The position numbers and the translations under genes are program-made. A model generated the notes under the pieces. The model saw only the letters and a program-made list of their open reading frames with translations. It did not search any database and was not told where the DNA came from. From positions 248,001-312,000 of the forward strand of contig NZ_CP012100.1 of NCBI RefSeq assembly GCF_001182785.1: a DNA stretch of 64,000 nt, written 5' to 3'. Source of the DNA: Bacillus thuringiensis. Lineage in GTDB: Bacteria > Bacillota > Bacilli > Bacillales > Bacillaceae_G. Shown here in pieces: positions 27,297 to 37,159 of the stretch; the stretch's first letter is position 1, and each line of letters begins with the position of its first letter.

Positions 27297-28703
27297 ATGG
27301 TGTTCAGTAGTTTAATTTTTCTTTTCTTATTTTTACCATTAGCACTTGTTATTTATTACGTATCACCTAAAGTTCTTCGAAATTTTATATTATTTATCGT
27401 CAGTCTCATTTTTTATGCATGGGGTGAGCCTGTGTATATAGTCATTATGATATTCTCCACCATATTTGACTATGCTAATGGTGTACTTATAGATAAATAT
27501 AGAGATCGCAAGGGTATTACAAAAGCAATATTTATTAACTCTATAATAATAAATTTAGGAATACTTGGCTTCTTCAAATATTATGGTTTCGTGGTGGATA
27601 ATATCAATACGATTTTCAACTTAAATATTGAGGTTGATACCCTTCCCCTTCCAGTAGGAATTTCTTTTTATACTTTCCAAACTATGTCTTATGTAATTGA
27701 TGTTTATTTAGGGAAAGTACAAGCACAAAAAAACATTATTTCTTTTGGAACTTATGTTACGATGTTCCCTCAACTTGTTGCAGGCCCTATTGTAAAGTAC
27801 AGTTATATCGATAAGCAATTACAGGAAAGAAAAGTAACATTCGATCGTTTTGGTCAAGGGATGGAATTATTTATTAAAGGGCTTGCGTTAAAGGTACTTT
27901 TAGCTAACAATATAGGACTTCTTTGGACAAGTGTAAAAACAACTTCTATATCAGAACTTACCATCCTGACAGCATGGATCGGGATTATTGCTTTTGCTTT
28001 CCAAATTTATTTTGACTTTAGAGGATATTCAGCTATGGCTCAAGGGTTAGGTAAAATGTTTGGGTTTGATTTTCCAGAAAACTTTAACTATCCCTATATC
28101 TCAAAAAGTGTAACTGAATTTTGGCGTAGATGGCACATATCATTAGGTTCATGGTTTAGAGAGTATGTGTATATTCCTCTCGGTGGAAATCGGACCGGAT
28201 TAATCAAACAACTTAGAAATTTATTGATAGTTTGGTTCTTAACAGGATTGTGGCATGGAGCGAATTGGAATTTTATTGTTTGGGGATTGTATTTTGGATT
28301 ATTTGTAACACTAGAAAAACTATTTCTTTTAAAATGGCTTAAAAATAGAATGAGCTTTATTGGACATGTGTATACACTTATCATTGTTTTAATTGGATGG
28401 GTATTTTTTGAATTTGAAAACTTAGCAGTAGCAATGAATTTCTTGGGAACAATGTTTGGGTTTAATCAATCTGTTTTCTTGGATAATGAAACGCTATATT
28501 ATCTAACAACTAATTTTATGTTATTTATTGTCCTAGCAATTTGTTCAACACCATTTCCCCAAAAAGCGTTTGGATATATTAAAGAAAAGTTGAAGCTTCC
28601 AGGTGCAGTTGGCATTCCCGTTTTCTATATAGTACTAGTAGTTCTTTCAACTGCTTATTTAGTGAATGACACATATAATCCATTCTTATATTTTAGGTTT
28701 TAA
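27297..28703 (+). CDS. MBOAT-family O-acyltransferase (AlgI/PatA-like)
   Basis: 468 aa with about ten membrane helices. Family hallmarks: PVGISFYTFQTMSYVIDVY, FPQLVAGPIVKY, FDFRGYSAMAQGLGKMFGF, FWRRWHISLGSWFREYVYIP and the active His in GLWHGANWNF. AlgI/PatA proteins carry acetyl groups across the membrane for O-acetylation of exported polysaccharide. SD AGGAGGTGA. Followed 50 bp later by its likely partner, a DHHW/AlgX-like protein. Confidence 0.94.
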   Translation: MVFSSLIFLFLFLPLALVIYYVSPKVLRNFILFIVSLIFYAWGEPVYIVIMIFSTIFDYANGVLIDKYRDRKGITKAIFINSIIINLGILGFFKYYGFVVDNINTIFNLNIEVDTLPLPVGISFYTFQTMSYVIDVYLGKVQAQKNIISFGTYVTMFPQLVAGPIVKYSYIDKQLQERKVTFDRFGQGMELFIKGLALKVLLANNIGLLWTSVKTTSISELTILTAWIGIIAFAFQIYFDFRGYSAMAQGLGKMFGFDFPENFNYPYISKSVTEFWRRWHISLGSWFREYVYIPLGGNRTGLIKQLRNLLIVWFLTGLWHGANWNFIVWGLYFGLFVTLEKLFLLKWLKNRMSFIGHVYTLIIVLIGWVFFEFENLAVAMNFLGTMFGFNQSVFLDNETLYYLTTNFMLFIVLAICSTPFPQKAFGYIKEKLKLPGAVGIPVFYIVLVVLSTAYLVNDTYNPFLYFRF

Positions 28704-28755
28704 TGAAAACCTTTAGAACAATGAGTTTGTATTTAGTTTGAAAGAGGTGAGTTAC

Positions 28756-29895
28756 TTGAATCAGTATGAAAAAATATACAAATACACAATGGCAGGGTTA
28801 TTGTCACTATTTATAGGGGGAATGTTTAGTATAAATTTACTAACTCCCAATAAAACATTTTCAGATGCAGAGAATAGAAAGCTAGAACAGTTCCCAACTT
28901 TCTCTTTCCATAATCTAATAGAAAAAAAGTTTACTTCTAACTACGAAAAATATATTTCTGATCAGTTTGCATTCAGGGATTTTTGGATAAATGTGAAATC
29001 TGATATAGATTACACACTAGGAAAGAAAGAAAATAATGGTGTGTATATCGGTAAAGATGGTTTTTTACTTCAAAAGTTTAGTAAGCCTGAAGAACAAGAT
29101 GTAAAAAACAAAATAGAAGCAATAAATGATTTTCATATTGCTAATCCTAATGTGAAAATGCAAGTCATGTTAGTACCTACAGCAATTAGTATTTTGGAAA
29201 ATAAACTCCCAAATTATGTTTCTCATGGTGACGAGCTTACGTATATTAATAAAGTAAAAAAATCCTTAGATAAGGATATAAATTTTATAGATGTATATCC
29301 TGTATTGAGCTCAAAAAAGGATGAATATATATATTATAAAACCGATCATCATTGGACCACCAAAGGGGCATATTATGCCTATCAAGAGCTGGGTAAAAAT
29401 ATGAAATTTACTCCTAATGAAAATGTGGCATTCAACATTAAACAAATTACACATAGTTTTTATGGATCCCTATATTCAAAAGCAGGTTTTAGAAATATAG
29501 ATCCTGATAGCATTGAATTATATGAGCCTAAGAAAGCGAAAAAATATAAAGTGGAATATCTTGATGAGAATAAAACATCTACCTCTCTTTATGAAATGGA
29601 GAACATCAAGAAAAAAGATAAATACACGATATTTTTCAACGGAAATCATCCATTAGTGAAAATATCAACTGATAATACGAATGGAAAAAAATTATTAGTT
29701 GTCAAAGATTCTTATGCAAATTCTTTACTCCCTTTTTTACTACCACATTTTAGTGAAATCCATATAGTCGACCTTAGATACTATACAGATAGTCTAAATA
29801 TGTTGGTACAGAAAAATAAAATCAATGATATGTTAGTGCTTTATAATGGAAATACCTTCTTTGAAGATGCATCTATTAATAATCTATCCGAATAA
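28756..29895 (+). CDS. DHHW/AlgX-like O-acetyltransferase partner (PatB-like)
   Basis: 379 aa from the TTG at 28,756, chosen for the GAGGTGA SD. One N-terminal membrane anchor (MAGLLSLFIGGMFSINLL), then an extracellular SGNH-like domain with YKTDHHWTTKGAYYAY (the DHHW motif) and VVKDSYANSLLPFL (nucleophile Ser motif). In alginate and wall-polymer systems this type receives acetyl from the MBOAT protein and puts it on the polysaccharide. Confidence 0.9.
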   Translation: MNQYEKIYKYTMAGLLSLFIGGMFSINLLTPNKTFSDAENRKLEQFPTFSFHNLIEKKFTSNYEKYISDQFAFRDFWINVKSDIDYTLGKKENNGVYIGKDGFLLQKFSKPEEQDVKNKIEAINDFHIANPNVKMQVMLVPTAISILENKLPNYVSHGDELTYINKVKKSLDKDINFIDVYPVLSSKKDEYIYYKTDHHWTTKGAYYAYQELGKNMKFTPNENVAFNIKQITHSFYGSLYSKAGFRNIDPDSIELYEPKKAKKYKVEYLDENKTSTSLYEMENIKKKDKYTIFFNGNHPLVKISTDNTNGKKLLVVKDSYANSLLPFLLPHFSEIHIVDLRYYTDSLNMLVQKNKINDMLVLYNGNTFFEDASINNLSE

Positions 29896-30017
29896 ATAGA
29901 TTTATCCACCCCTTTAATAAATTTATGTTCATGGCTGTATTCATTAAATATAAAGCGTTAAAATCCTTGTTCAAATTAAATATTTAAAACAACTAAATAA
30001 AAGGAGAATTTAAACTA

Positions 30018-30515
30018 ATGACACATTTGTTGAAATTTTTTAATATAAAATTCGTTATTACTATTATAGTTTGTACGATTACTTTAGGATCTTTAAGTGG
30101 TTGTTTTGGAAAAAAAGATAACGTTAATAACCTTTCAGCTACAGAAATAGGTGAGAAAATTAAACATGTTACTAACCTAGAAGAAATGAAAGAAGGAGAT
30201 AGTAAAAAGCTTCAAAAGCTATATAACATAAATACGGATGAAGTCGAAAGCTTTGTGTTATATACCGCTCCTACAAATATCAAAGCTGATGAAATCGCTG
30301 TAATAAAAGTAAAAGATGTGAAAAATGTAGAAGACATTAAAAAGAACATTTCAAATAAGGTCGAAAAGCAATCAAAAAGCTTTAAAGACTATCTTCCAGA
30401 CGAATATTTCTTAATAGAAAAACATGTCTTAAAAACAAAAGATAACTATATCCTGTTTGCAATATCAAAGGATGCTGATAAAGTTGAAAAAACATTTGAT
30501 AAACTTTTAAAGTAA
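30018..30515 (+). CDS. DUF4358 lipoprotein
   Basis: 165 aa. Lipobox LSGC (GSLSGCFGKK). Mature part KLYNINTDEVESFVLYTAPT, then a VIKVKDVKNVEDIKKNI segment, matching DUF4358 as I know it. These lipoproteins often accompany MBOAT/DHHW pairs, but their role is unknown. SD AAAGGAGA. Last gene of the envelope locus. Confidence 0.82.
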   Translation: MTHLLKFFNIKFVITIIVCTITLGSLSGCFGKKDNVNNLSATEIGEKIKHVTNLEEMKEGDSKKLQKLYNINTDEVESFVLYTAPTNIKADEIAVIKVKDVKNVEDIKKNISNKVEKQSKSFKDYLPDEYFLIEKHVLKTKDNYILFAISKDADKVEKTFDKLLK

Positions 30516-30542
30516 TCAACCTCTAAATTAATAACTACGCCC

Positions 30543-30581
30543 AAAGCTGATTTTTTTATGATAAGGAAATCAGCTTTTTCT
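30543..30581 (+). terminator. Terminator of the envelope locus
   Basis: AAAGCTGATTT and AAATCAGCTTT, followed by TTCTTTG. Confidence 0.8.
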
Positions 30582-30659
30582 TTGTAAAATATTTTTTAAT
30601 ATAGGAAAACCGGATTTTATTTTTCATAAAATTTATTAACGTGGGTTTTATGTCATTTG

Positions 30660-30800
30660 GTTGGTGGGACCCCATTGCTATCAAGCTAAGATTTTAAAGT
30701 CCCCCCTAAACGGAAATTTTCTTTCTCTACAGGTAGTTACTTTGAGAAGGTAGCTCATCTTTTTCGTTTTGGGGGCGTTTATTTTTTAGTTGATGGTGAG
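30660..30800. repeat. Dispersed non-coding repeat, copy B
   Basis: ATCAAGCTAAGATTTTAAA at the left, TAGTTGATGG at the right, and inside GAGAAGGTAGCTC with TTTTTCGTTTTGGGGG. Related to copies A (5.1-5.3 kb) and C (35.55-35.7 kb). No ORF. Confidence 0.55.
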
Positions 30801-30892
30801 TAGTTCAATAAATGCTTATTTTAATTTAAAGAATCAAAGATTAAATAGATAAACTGCAAAAGTGAATGATTCAAAATATGAGTAGAACACGC

Positions 30893-30931
30893 AAAACGCC
30901 TCTAGCATTTAAATGAGCTAGAGACGCTTTT
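30893..30931. terminator. Bidirectional terminator
   Basis: AAAACG.CTCTAGC pairs with GCTAGAG.CGCTTTT. It lies about 150 bp after the ABC gene on the minus strand and 380 bp after the envelope locus. Confidence 0.65.
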
Positions 30932-31082
30932 ATGTGTTTTATTCATATTAATTTCAATGACTAAAATTTGATATTTCTATATCGTCTTTTTGCCAAATGT
31001 CAACTTTAAATTCTACTGAAAATTAAACAGCCAGATGAACCTTATGTTTATCTCCACCTCTGCAACAGAACTATTTCAATTT

Positions 31083-32912
31083 TTAAGATGCATCTTCAAA
31101 CTGACTATTGTATAGATCCGCATAGAATCCTTTCTTTGCAATCAATTCTTCATGATTACCACTTTCAATAATGTCTCCATCTTTCATAACCAAAATCAAA
31201 TCGGCATTTCTAATTGTTGAAAGTCTGTGTGCAATCACAAATGATGTTTTACCCACCATCAATTTATCCATTGCTTCTTGAATAAGCGCTTCAGTACGAG
31301 TGTCAACCGAACTAGTAGCCTCATCTAAAATAAGTAACGGAGCTTTTTTTACCATGGCCCTTGCAATAGTAAGAAGCTGTTTTTGCCCTACAGATAAGCT
31401 CGCTTTATCATTTAATGCTGTATCGTAACCTTTAGGCAAAGTTCTAATAAAATGGTCCAAACCTACTGCTTTACAAGCCGCAACTACTTCTTCATCAGTT
31501 ACATCTACTTTGTTATAAATTATATTTTCCTTAATCGTACCTTCAAATAACCAAGTATCTTGTAACACCATACAAAATAGATCATGAACATTTTTACGAG
31601 TAATTGAATTAGTCGGTACATCCTCAATTTTTATTTCACCGCTATCAACTTCATAGAAACGCATAAGGAGGTTCACAAGCGTTGTTTTTCCAGCACCGGT
31701 AGGTCCAACAATTGCAACTTTTTGGCCGGCTTTTATATGAGCAGAGAAATCTTTAATAATAAGATTCTCTTTCGTATATCCAAATTTAACATTTTTAAAT
31801 TCCACATTACCTTTGACATCATTGGCATGTAATATAGATTCTTTGTCACTTTCGTCTTCAAGCTCAGCTTCGTCTAAGAATTCAAATACACGTTCGCTTG
31901 CTGCAGCAGTTGACTGCAAACTTGTTGCCGCTTGTGCTAACTGAGACAATGGCTGCGTAAATAAGCGAATATAAACCATAAATGAAACAATAACACCAAA
32001 TGTAATGGTACCTTTCATCGCTAGTGTAGCACCTACTACACAAACAACAACATATCCCAAATTTCCAATAAAGATCATAAGGGGCATCATCATTCCTGAC
32101 ATAAACTGTGATCTCCACGCACTTTTAAACAAGCTTTCATTGATTTCATTAAATTGTTGCTTTGCTTCTTTATCACCATTATAAACCTTAACTATATCAT
32201 GCCCTGAATAGATTTCTTCAATATGACCATTCATTCTACCAAGTTCTTTCTGCTGGCGTATGAAATATTTTTGAGATTTAGATATGATGAAAATCATTAA
32301 TACAAACCCAACGGCTGTTGCAGCAATAGCCGAAAGTGTCATCGTAACATTTATAGAGAACATCATAATTAAAGACCCTAGGAACATAACGACCGCTGTC
32401 ACTAACGAACCAATACTTTGATTTAGCGTCTGACCAATCATATCCACATCATTCGTTACACGACTTAGCACATCTCCATAGGTTGTAGAGTCAAAGTATT
32501 TTAATGGTAATTTATCGATTTTGTCAGCAATATCCGTACGTAATCGCTTGGATACTCGCTGAGTCATAGTAGCCATAATAAACGACTGAATATAGCTGAA
32601 GATAAAACTCAGTCCGTACAAAATAGCAAGAAGTAGAGCAATATTTCCTATAGCGGTAATATCAATCTTACCTGCAATACCCTCTGTAATTAAATCGGTT
32701 ATCTCACTAAGCATATTTGGTCCAATGATAGTGAAAATGGTTCCTACAGCTGCCAATACAAGCGCAAAGATAATCGCTGGTAAATACGGTTTACAATAGG
32801 CAATTAACTTTCCCCACGGCTTTTTAAAGTTCTTTGGCTTTTCTCCAGGAGCTGCCATTCCTCCTGGGCCACCTGTACCTTTTCGAGGACTATTTGTTTG
32901 ATTATTACGCAT
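31083..32912 (-). CDS. ABC exporter half-transporter with consensus catalytic site
   Basis: 609 aa, six-helix exporter domain (about 45-350) and an ATPase domain with Walker A GPTGAGKTTL, signature LSVGQKQ (SVG instead of SGG) and Walker B LLILDEATSSVD with catalytic Glu. The N-terminus is Pro/Gly-rich (GTGGPGGMAAPGEKP). The ATG at 32,912 overlaps the upstream gene by 8 bp and has SD AAGGAGGAG. It most likely forms a heterodimer with that gene product, as in BmrCD/LmrCD multidrug exporters. Confidence 0.9.
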   Translation of the reverse strand: MRNNQTNSPRKGTGGPGGMAAPGEKPKNFKKPWGKLIAYCKPYLPAIIFALVLAAVGTIFTIIGPNMLSEITDLITEGIAGKIDITAIGNIALLLAILYGLSFIFSYIQSFIMATMTQRVSKRLRTDIADKIDKLPLKYFDSTTYGDVLSRVTNDVDMIGQTLNQSIGSLVTAVVMFLGSLIMMFSINVTMTLSAIAATAVGFVLMIFIISKSQKYFIRQQKELGRMNGHIEEIYSGHDIVKVYNGDKEAKQQFNEINESLFKSAWRSQFMSGMMMPLMIFIGNLGYVVVCVVGATLAMKGTITFGVIVSFMVYIRLFTQPLSQLAQAATSLQSTAAASERVFEFLDEAELEDESDKESILHANDVKGNVEFKNVKFGYTKENLIIKDFSAHIKAGQKVAIVGPTGAGKTTLVNLLMRFYEVDSGEIKIEDVPTNSITRKNVHDLFCMVLQDTWLFEGTIKENIIYNKVDVTDEEVVAACKAVGLDHFIRTLPKGYDTALNDKASLSVGQKQLLTIARAMVKKAPLLILDEATSSVDTRTEALIQEAMDKLMVGKTSFVIAHRLSTIRNADLILVMKDGDIIESGNHEELIAKKGFYADLYNSQFEDAS

Positions 32913-34668
32913 TTCCCAGCTCCTCCTTCGATAGTTGTGAATAGGCAATTTCCTGATAAGTCTTACAAGTTTCCAACAATTCACCATGTGTACCCATACC
33001 AACGATTTTCCCTTCGTCAAGTACGATGATTCTATCAGCATCTTTAATTGTTCCAATTCGCTGTGCTACAATCAAAGTGGTTGTACCTTTCGTTTCTTTT
33101 TTCAAGGTAGAACGAAGCTCACGGTCTGTTTTATAATCTAGTGCAGAAAACGAGTCATCAAAAATTAGGATTTCTGGATTTCTGCTCACTGCTCTTGCAA
33201 TAGAAAGGCGTTGTTTTTGTCCTCCAGAAAGGTTTGTACCGCCTTGGGCAATATCAGCATTATATTCGCCATCCATTTTCTCTACAAATTCTTTTCCTTG
33301 AGCAATTTCCACCGCTTTTTTGATATCCTCATCTGTTGACGAGATCTGGCCATTATCCCCGTAGGCAACATTTGACTTTACTGTGCCTGAAAATAATACG
33401 GCTTTTTGAGAAACGTAACCAAACTTATTATGAAGAGCTTCTTGTGAATATTCTTTTATATTGATTCCGTCGACTATAACCTCTCCCTCAGTAGCGTCGT
33501 AAAACCTTGGAATCAAATTAATTAGCGTACTTTTACCACTACCAGTAGAACCAATAAAAGCGACAGTTTCACCTTTATGTGCTGTAAAGCTAATATCTTT
33601 TAAAACATATTCTCCTGCATCAGGATATTTAAAGCTAACATTACGCAGTTCGATTTCGCCTTCTATTCCCTTAGGTGACGATTGTACTTCTCCATCGGTA
33701 ATTGTCTGAGGCGTATCTAGTACTTCATTAATACGTGCTGCAGATACAGATGCTCGCGGCAGCATAATAAACGTCATCGCTAATAACATAAATGCCATAA
33801 CCACCTGCATTGCGTAAGAAGAAAATACTACCATATCACTGAACAAACCGATTCGATCCATTCCTCCTGCGTTCATAATCAAATGAGCCCCAATCCAGTA
33901 GATAGAAAGAGTTAAACCTGACATAATTAGACCCATGCCCGGCTGCATAATGGCCATCAGGCGGTTCACTAGAAGATTTGTATCTGTTAAATCTTTATTT
34001 GCTTTCTCAAATTTTGCTTCTTGATACTCTTGTGCGTTATAGGCATGAACAACACGAATACCAGTTAAACCTTCTCTTGTTACTAGGTTCAGATTATCTG
34101 TCATTTTTTGAACTACTCTAAACTTTGGTAATACAAAAATGATGATGCTGCCTATCATAACAAGCAAAGCAACGACAGCTACTCCTGTTGCTGCTGACCA
34201 TCCCCAACTTTTCCCTGTTATTTTTAAAATGGCCCAAACCGCAAGGATAGGTGCTTTAATCATAACTTGAAGACCCATTGCAACAGTTTGCTGTATTTGC
34301 GTTATATCATTAGTAGAACGAGTAATAAGACTTGCCGTTGAAAAACCATTAATTTCTTCCATAGAGAAAGATAACGTTTTATTAAATACCCCTTTTCTCA
34401 ATTCTTTTGAAAGAGAAGTTGCTACTCTTGCCGCAAAATAACCAACAACAACTGACAAAATCATACTACCGAGAGCACATAAAAGCATCTTTCCTCCTGC
34501 TAGCCATATCTCGCTCGTTTCGCTACCCTTTGTCTGTACGAGGGTCGTAATTTCAGACATAAAATCTGGTAGCTTCAAATCTAACCAAACTTGACCTACA
34601 ATGAACACAATACTAGCAACAATAAGTATCCATTCTTTTTGTTTTAAGTATTTAAATATTTTCAACAT
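32905..34668 (-). CDS. ABC exporter half-transporter with degenerate catalytic site
   Basis: 587 aa: six membrane helices, Walker A GSTGSGKSTL, a full signature LSGGQKQR, but Walker B ends ILIFDDSFSALD with Asp where the catalytic Glu normally stands. One degenerate and one normal site is the hallmark of heterodimeric exporters. The ATG at 34,668 has SD GAGGAG. Transcribed after the tetR gene and overlapping the partner gene. Confidence 0.92.
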   Translation of the reverse strand: MLKIFKYLKQKEWILIVASIVFIVGQVWLDLKLPDFMSEITTLVQTKGSETSEIWLAGGKMLLCALGSMILSVVVGYFAARVATSLSKELRKGVFNKTLSFSMEEINGFSTASLITRSTNDITQIQQTVAMGLQVMIKAPILAVWAILKITGKSWGWSAATGVAVVALLVMIGSIIIFVLPKFRVVQKMTDNLNLVTREGLTGIRVVHAYNAQEYQEAKFEKANKDLTDTNLLVNRLMAIMQPGMGLIMSGLTLSIYWIGAHLIMNAGGMDRIGLFSDMVVFSSYAMQVVMAFMLLAMTFIMLPRASVSAARINEVLDTPQTITDGEVQSSPKGIEGEIELRNVSFKYPDAGEYVLKDISFTAHKGETVAFIGSTGSGKSTLINLIPRFYDATEGEVIVDGINIKEYSQEALHNKFGYVSQKAVLFSGTVKSNVAYGDNGQISSTDEDIKKAVEIAQGKEFVEKMDGEYNADIAQGGTNLSGGQKQRLSIARAVSRNPEILIFDDSFSALDYKTDRELRSTLKKETKGTTTLIVAQRIGTIKDADRIIVLDEGKIVGMGTHGELLETCKTYQEIAYSQLSKEELGNA

Positions 34669-34793
34669 ATTTACATTTCTCCTCATTTTTCGTTAATATG
34701 CCAATGATATAGTGAGTAAATAATTAAAAATAGAGTCATCTTGACGTCGGTTAATAATTAAAAAATCACCTTATACTTTTTTATGGACACTAT

Positions 34794-35420
34794 TTATTTA
34801 TCCGCCCTTTTATAGAGCCCTTTTTTAAGCAACGAAAGCTCTAAAGTATAGTTGTTCACTGACTCATCGAATGGTATTTCCTTTGCGAAATTTTGAATAA
34901 GATTGTGAAACGTCACCGCCGTGATTATTTTCATGACATGGAATATTTCTCGTTCATCTGTAATGTTTAGTTTTTCTTTATTTATTAAGGTCATGATTTC
35001 AGACAATCGATTTTTATGCTCATCCTCATTCATGTTTCGAGTAAATGTATTTTCAACTTTATAATTCATATTCAAAAAAGCATTTCTAAAAAAGTTTTGA
35101 TTTTCTAAGTTTTGGAATTTACTCAGTGTATATTGGTACAATTCAATATATGAGTCAAATAAATCACCCTCATTTTCTTTTATTATTAAAATAAATTTAT
35201 CATTGTATCTTTTAGAGTGTTCATTTAATAAAAAGAAGAAAACATCTTCTTTATCCTCAAAGTATTGATAAAAGCTTCCTCTCGGTATTCCAGCATCTTT
35301 AATAATATTGGAAATCGATGCTTCGAATAACGGAACTCTTGAAAATTCTTTCATTGCTGCCTGAATTAATACTTCTTTTTTTTTCCTTTCTAAATTAAAA
35401 AATGTTTGTTTAGGCATTTT
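34794..35420 (-). CDS. TetR-family repressor of the ABC exporter
   Basis: 208 aa. N-terminal helix-turn-helix (KKEVLIQAAMKEFSRVP, then ISNIIKDAGIPRGSFYQYF). The C-terminal ligand domain is not assigned. The ATG at 35,420 follows CGGAGGGAG. Three near-identical TGACA-N3-TGTCA dyads lie directly upstream, so it should repress itself and, by read-through, the exporter genes 125 bp downstream. Confidence 0.9.
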   Translation of the reverse strand, partial: KMPKQTFFNLERKKKEVLIQAAMKEFSRVPLFEASISNIIKDAGIPRGSFYQYFEDKEDVFFFLLNEHSKRYNDKFILIIKENEGDLFDSYIELYQYTLSKFQNLENQNFFRNAFLNMNYKVENTFTRNMNEDEHKNRLSEIMTLINKEKLNITDEREIFHVMKIITAVTFHNLIQNFAKEIPFDESVNNYTLELSLLKKGLYKRADK

Positions 35421-35440
35421 TCTCCCTCCGATCAAATAAG

Positions 35441-35522
35441 TGACAACGTGTCACAATTAGGTGTAATCCAATACTATATGACAACGTGTCATACGTCAAC
35501 GGAAAAATATGACACATTGTCA
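35441..35522. promoter_or_regulatory. Three TetR operator dyads
   Basis: TGACAACGTGTCA at 35,441-35,453 and 35,479-35,491, and TGACACATTGTCA at 35,510-35,522. Starts are 38 and 31 bp apart. No copy was seen in front of the exporter genes themselves. Confidence 0.75.
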
Positions 35523-35556
35523 CAATCATTTAACTAGGATTTAGCGGGGAGCGACT

Positions 35557-35725
35557 CCAAACCCATCAAGCTACTATTTTAAAATGAACTCAAACCGAAA
35601 ATTATATTTCTTCATAATTTCCCATGGAAATTCGACTCATTTTTTGTTTTGGGGAACAAAGTATTTCTTAAGTTGATGGCTGTTGGGTTCTGCCACATGC
35701 CCATCAACCTAAGCTTTTAAATTCC
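35557..35725. repeat. Dispersed non-coding repeat, copy C, with a second partial copy
   Basis: CCCATCAAGCTA at the left and CTTAAGTTGATGG at the right are nearly inverted. The inner part has GTTTTGGGGAACAAAG as in copy A. Directly after it, CCCATCAACCTAAG starts another copy. Non-coding; resembles a small non-mobile or MITE-like repeat. Confidence 0.55.
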
Positions 35726-35822
35726 CCTAAAAATGAAAAATTTGTGTTTTTATAGCATAAAAGTTTATTTTTATCCTATTTGGGATGACTTGTTTTCTTA
35801 AGTTTACGGACAATTCCTTCCT

Positions 35823-36566
35823 TTACTTATTCTCACTTATCGCTTTATTCACCATTTCTATCAGCTGCATTGGAATGTTAAAATGATTTTGTGCGAGATG
35901 AAGTTCGGTTAGCCCCTCTTCTTCACTTGATTTTAATTCGCGTACTTCGTGGTGAAGAGCTTCCATTTTCAAATCTAATTCAGTCGCAACTATAGCGGCT
36001 TCTTTTAATTCTGACGTGAGTCTTTCGGGAACTGCATGGTTATATTTATAGTAGATTTTGTGTTCCAAACTTGCCCAAAAGTCCATGGCAATCGTCCTGA
36101 TTTGTATCTCTACACAAACTCTCTCTTCTCTGTCTGACATATATACTGGTACTTTCACAATTAAGTGTAGGCTTTGATAACCGTTTGATTTTGGCTCTTT
36201 TATATAATCTTTACATTCAATGACCTCAACATCCTTTTGATTGCAAAGCATCTCACTTAGACGGTAAATATCCGATCTAAATGAACACGTAATTCGAATA
36301 CCCGCAATATCTTTCACTTGTTCCTTTATTGCTAAAAAAGATAACTGGATGTTTTTTCTTAATACTTTTTTAAAAATACCTTCGGGCGATTTTAAGCGTG
36401 AAGTCGTATGTTCGATTGGGTTGTAATCGTGAATATGCTGAAACTCCTCTTTTAAAATATTTATTTTCGTATTCATTTCATCCAAAGCAAATTTATAGAC
36501 CAGCATAAACCTTCTCAATTCCTCTTTTATTGCATTCAATTTGTTCATCTGGATGGGCTTATTCAT
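35823..36566 (-). CDS. relP: Small alarmone synthetase, RelP/YwaC type
   Basis: Single-domain (p)ppGpp synthetase of 247-251 aa. Motifs: VYKFALDEMNTKINILKEEF, NPIEHTTSRLKSPEGIFKK (substrate loop), DIAGIRITCSF, NGYQSLHLIV (G-loop) and EIQIRTIAMDFWASLEHKIY. It fits YwaC/RelP better than YjbM/RelQ because of the last motif and the C-terminal length. It makes alarmones from ATP and GTP or GDP. Start choice: ATG at 36,566 is 12 nt from AAAGGA; the ATG at 36,578 touches it. A long non-coding leader precedes it. Confidence 0.88.
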   Translation of the reverse strand: MNKPIQMNKLNAIKEELRRFMLVYKFALDEMNTKINILKEEFQHIHDYNPIEHTTSRLKSPEGIFKKVLRKNIQLSFLAIKEQVKDIAGIRITCSFRSDIYRLSEMLCNQKDVEVIECKDYIKEPKSNGYQSLHLIVKVPVYMSDREERVCVEIQIRTIAMDFWASLEHKIYYKYNHAVPERLTSELKEAAIVATELDLKMEALHHEVRELKSSEEEGLTELHLAQNHFNIPMQLIEMVNKAISENK

Positions 36567-36578
36567 AGTTATACTCAT

Positions 36579-37060
36579 TCCTTTCGTTCATGGCACAAAC
36601 GAAAGAAGGTTCGTTCGCCTTGAGCGTTTTTTATATTCCTGCATTACAGAGATACCACCAAACTGCAAATCATGTTGAGGTGAGTGAGCCACCCTGTCGC
36701 AGGATGATCGATAGTTATTATGTGTAAATTACTTTCCCATGCACAAATAACTCGCTTAGAGCACTGCAAATTTATCTTTGATAAACAACTCGTTTGTAGC
36801 TGGGCAATCAGCCTCTGCTGACTACCTCAGTACATCATACTAACAATTATCTTTATCTCAAATACGTGAGATTATTCTATTAATGGGGTAAAGCCGAAAT
36901 ACGAGTAAAAACAGGTCATATTCTTACTTTTATTCTAATTTATTCATCTGTTCGATAATCATAGCCAAGATTTGAATGTGCAAATCTTGAGGGCTGTGTA
37001 GCGATGGAAGCATATCCCGCAATAAGCATTTTAAACGGACTATAATAAAAAGCGGACATT
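36579..37060 (-). promoter_or_regulatory. Long leader upstream of the alarmone synthetase
   Basis: About 480 nt without a convincing gene. On the minus strand it has TATTAT near 37,040, a perfect hairpin CAAGATTTG/CAAATCTTG (36,966-36,989), GGTGGCTCACTCACC (a stem-loop), and paired CCTGC/GCAGG further on. A 29-codon ORF (MLIAGYASIATQPSRF) overlaps the first hairpin. It does not match any riboswitch class I could recall. Confidence 0.35.
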
Positions 37061-37159
37061 TAATTGATTGTACAACCATTTTATTTACTACCAATGTGTT
37101 ATACATTTTTAACTATCAGTAGTATTGGTTTTGTTGTATCTAAATAAAAGGTCATTAAC

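Noticed and set aside
36579..37060. T-box or M-box riboswitch upstream of the alarmone synthetase
   Set aside because: No T-box GGGTGGTACCGCG-type motif and no M-box core sequence could be found; kept only as an unexplained leader.
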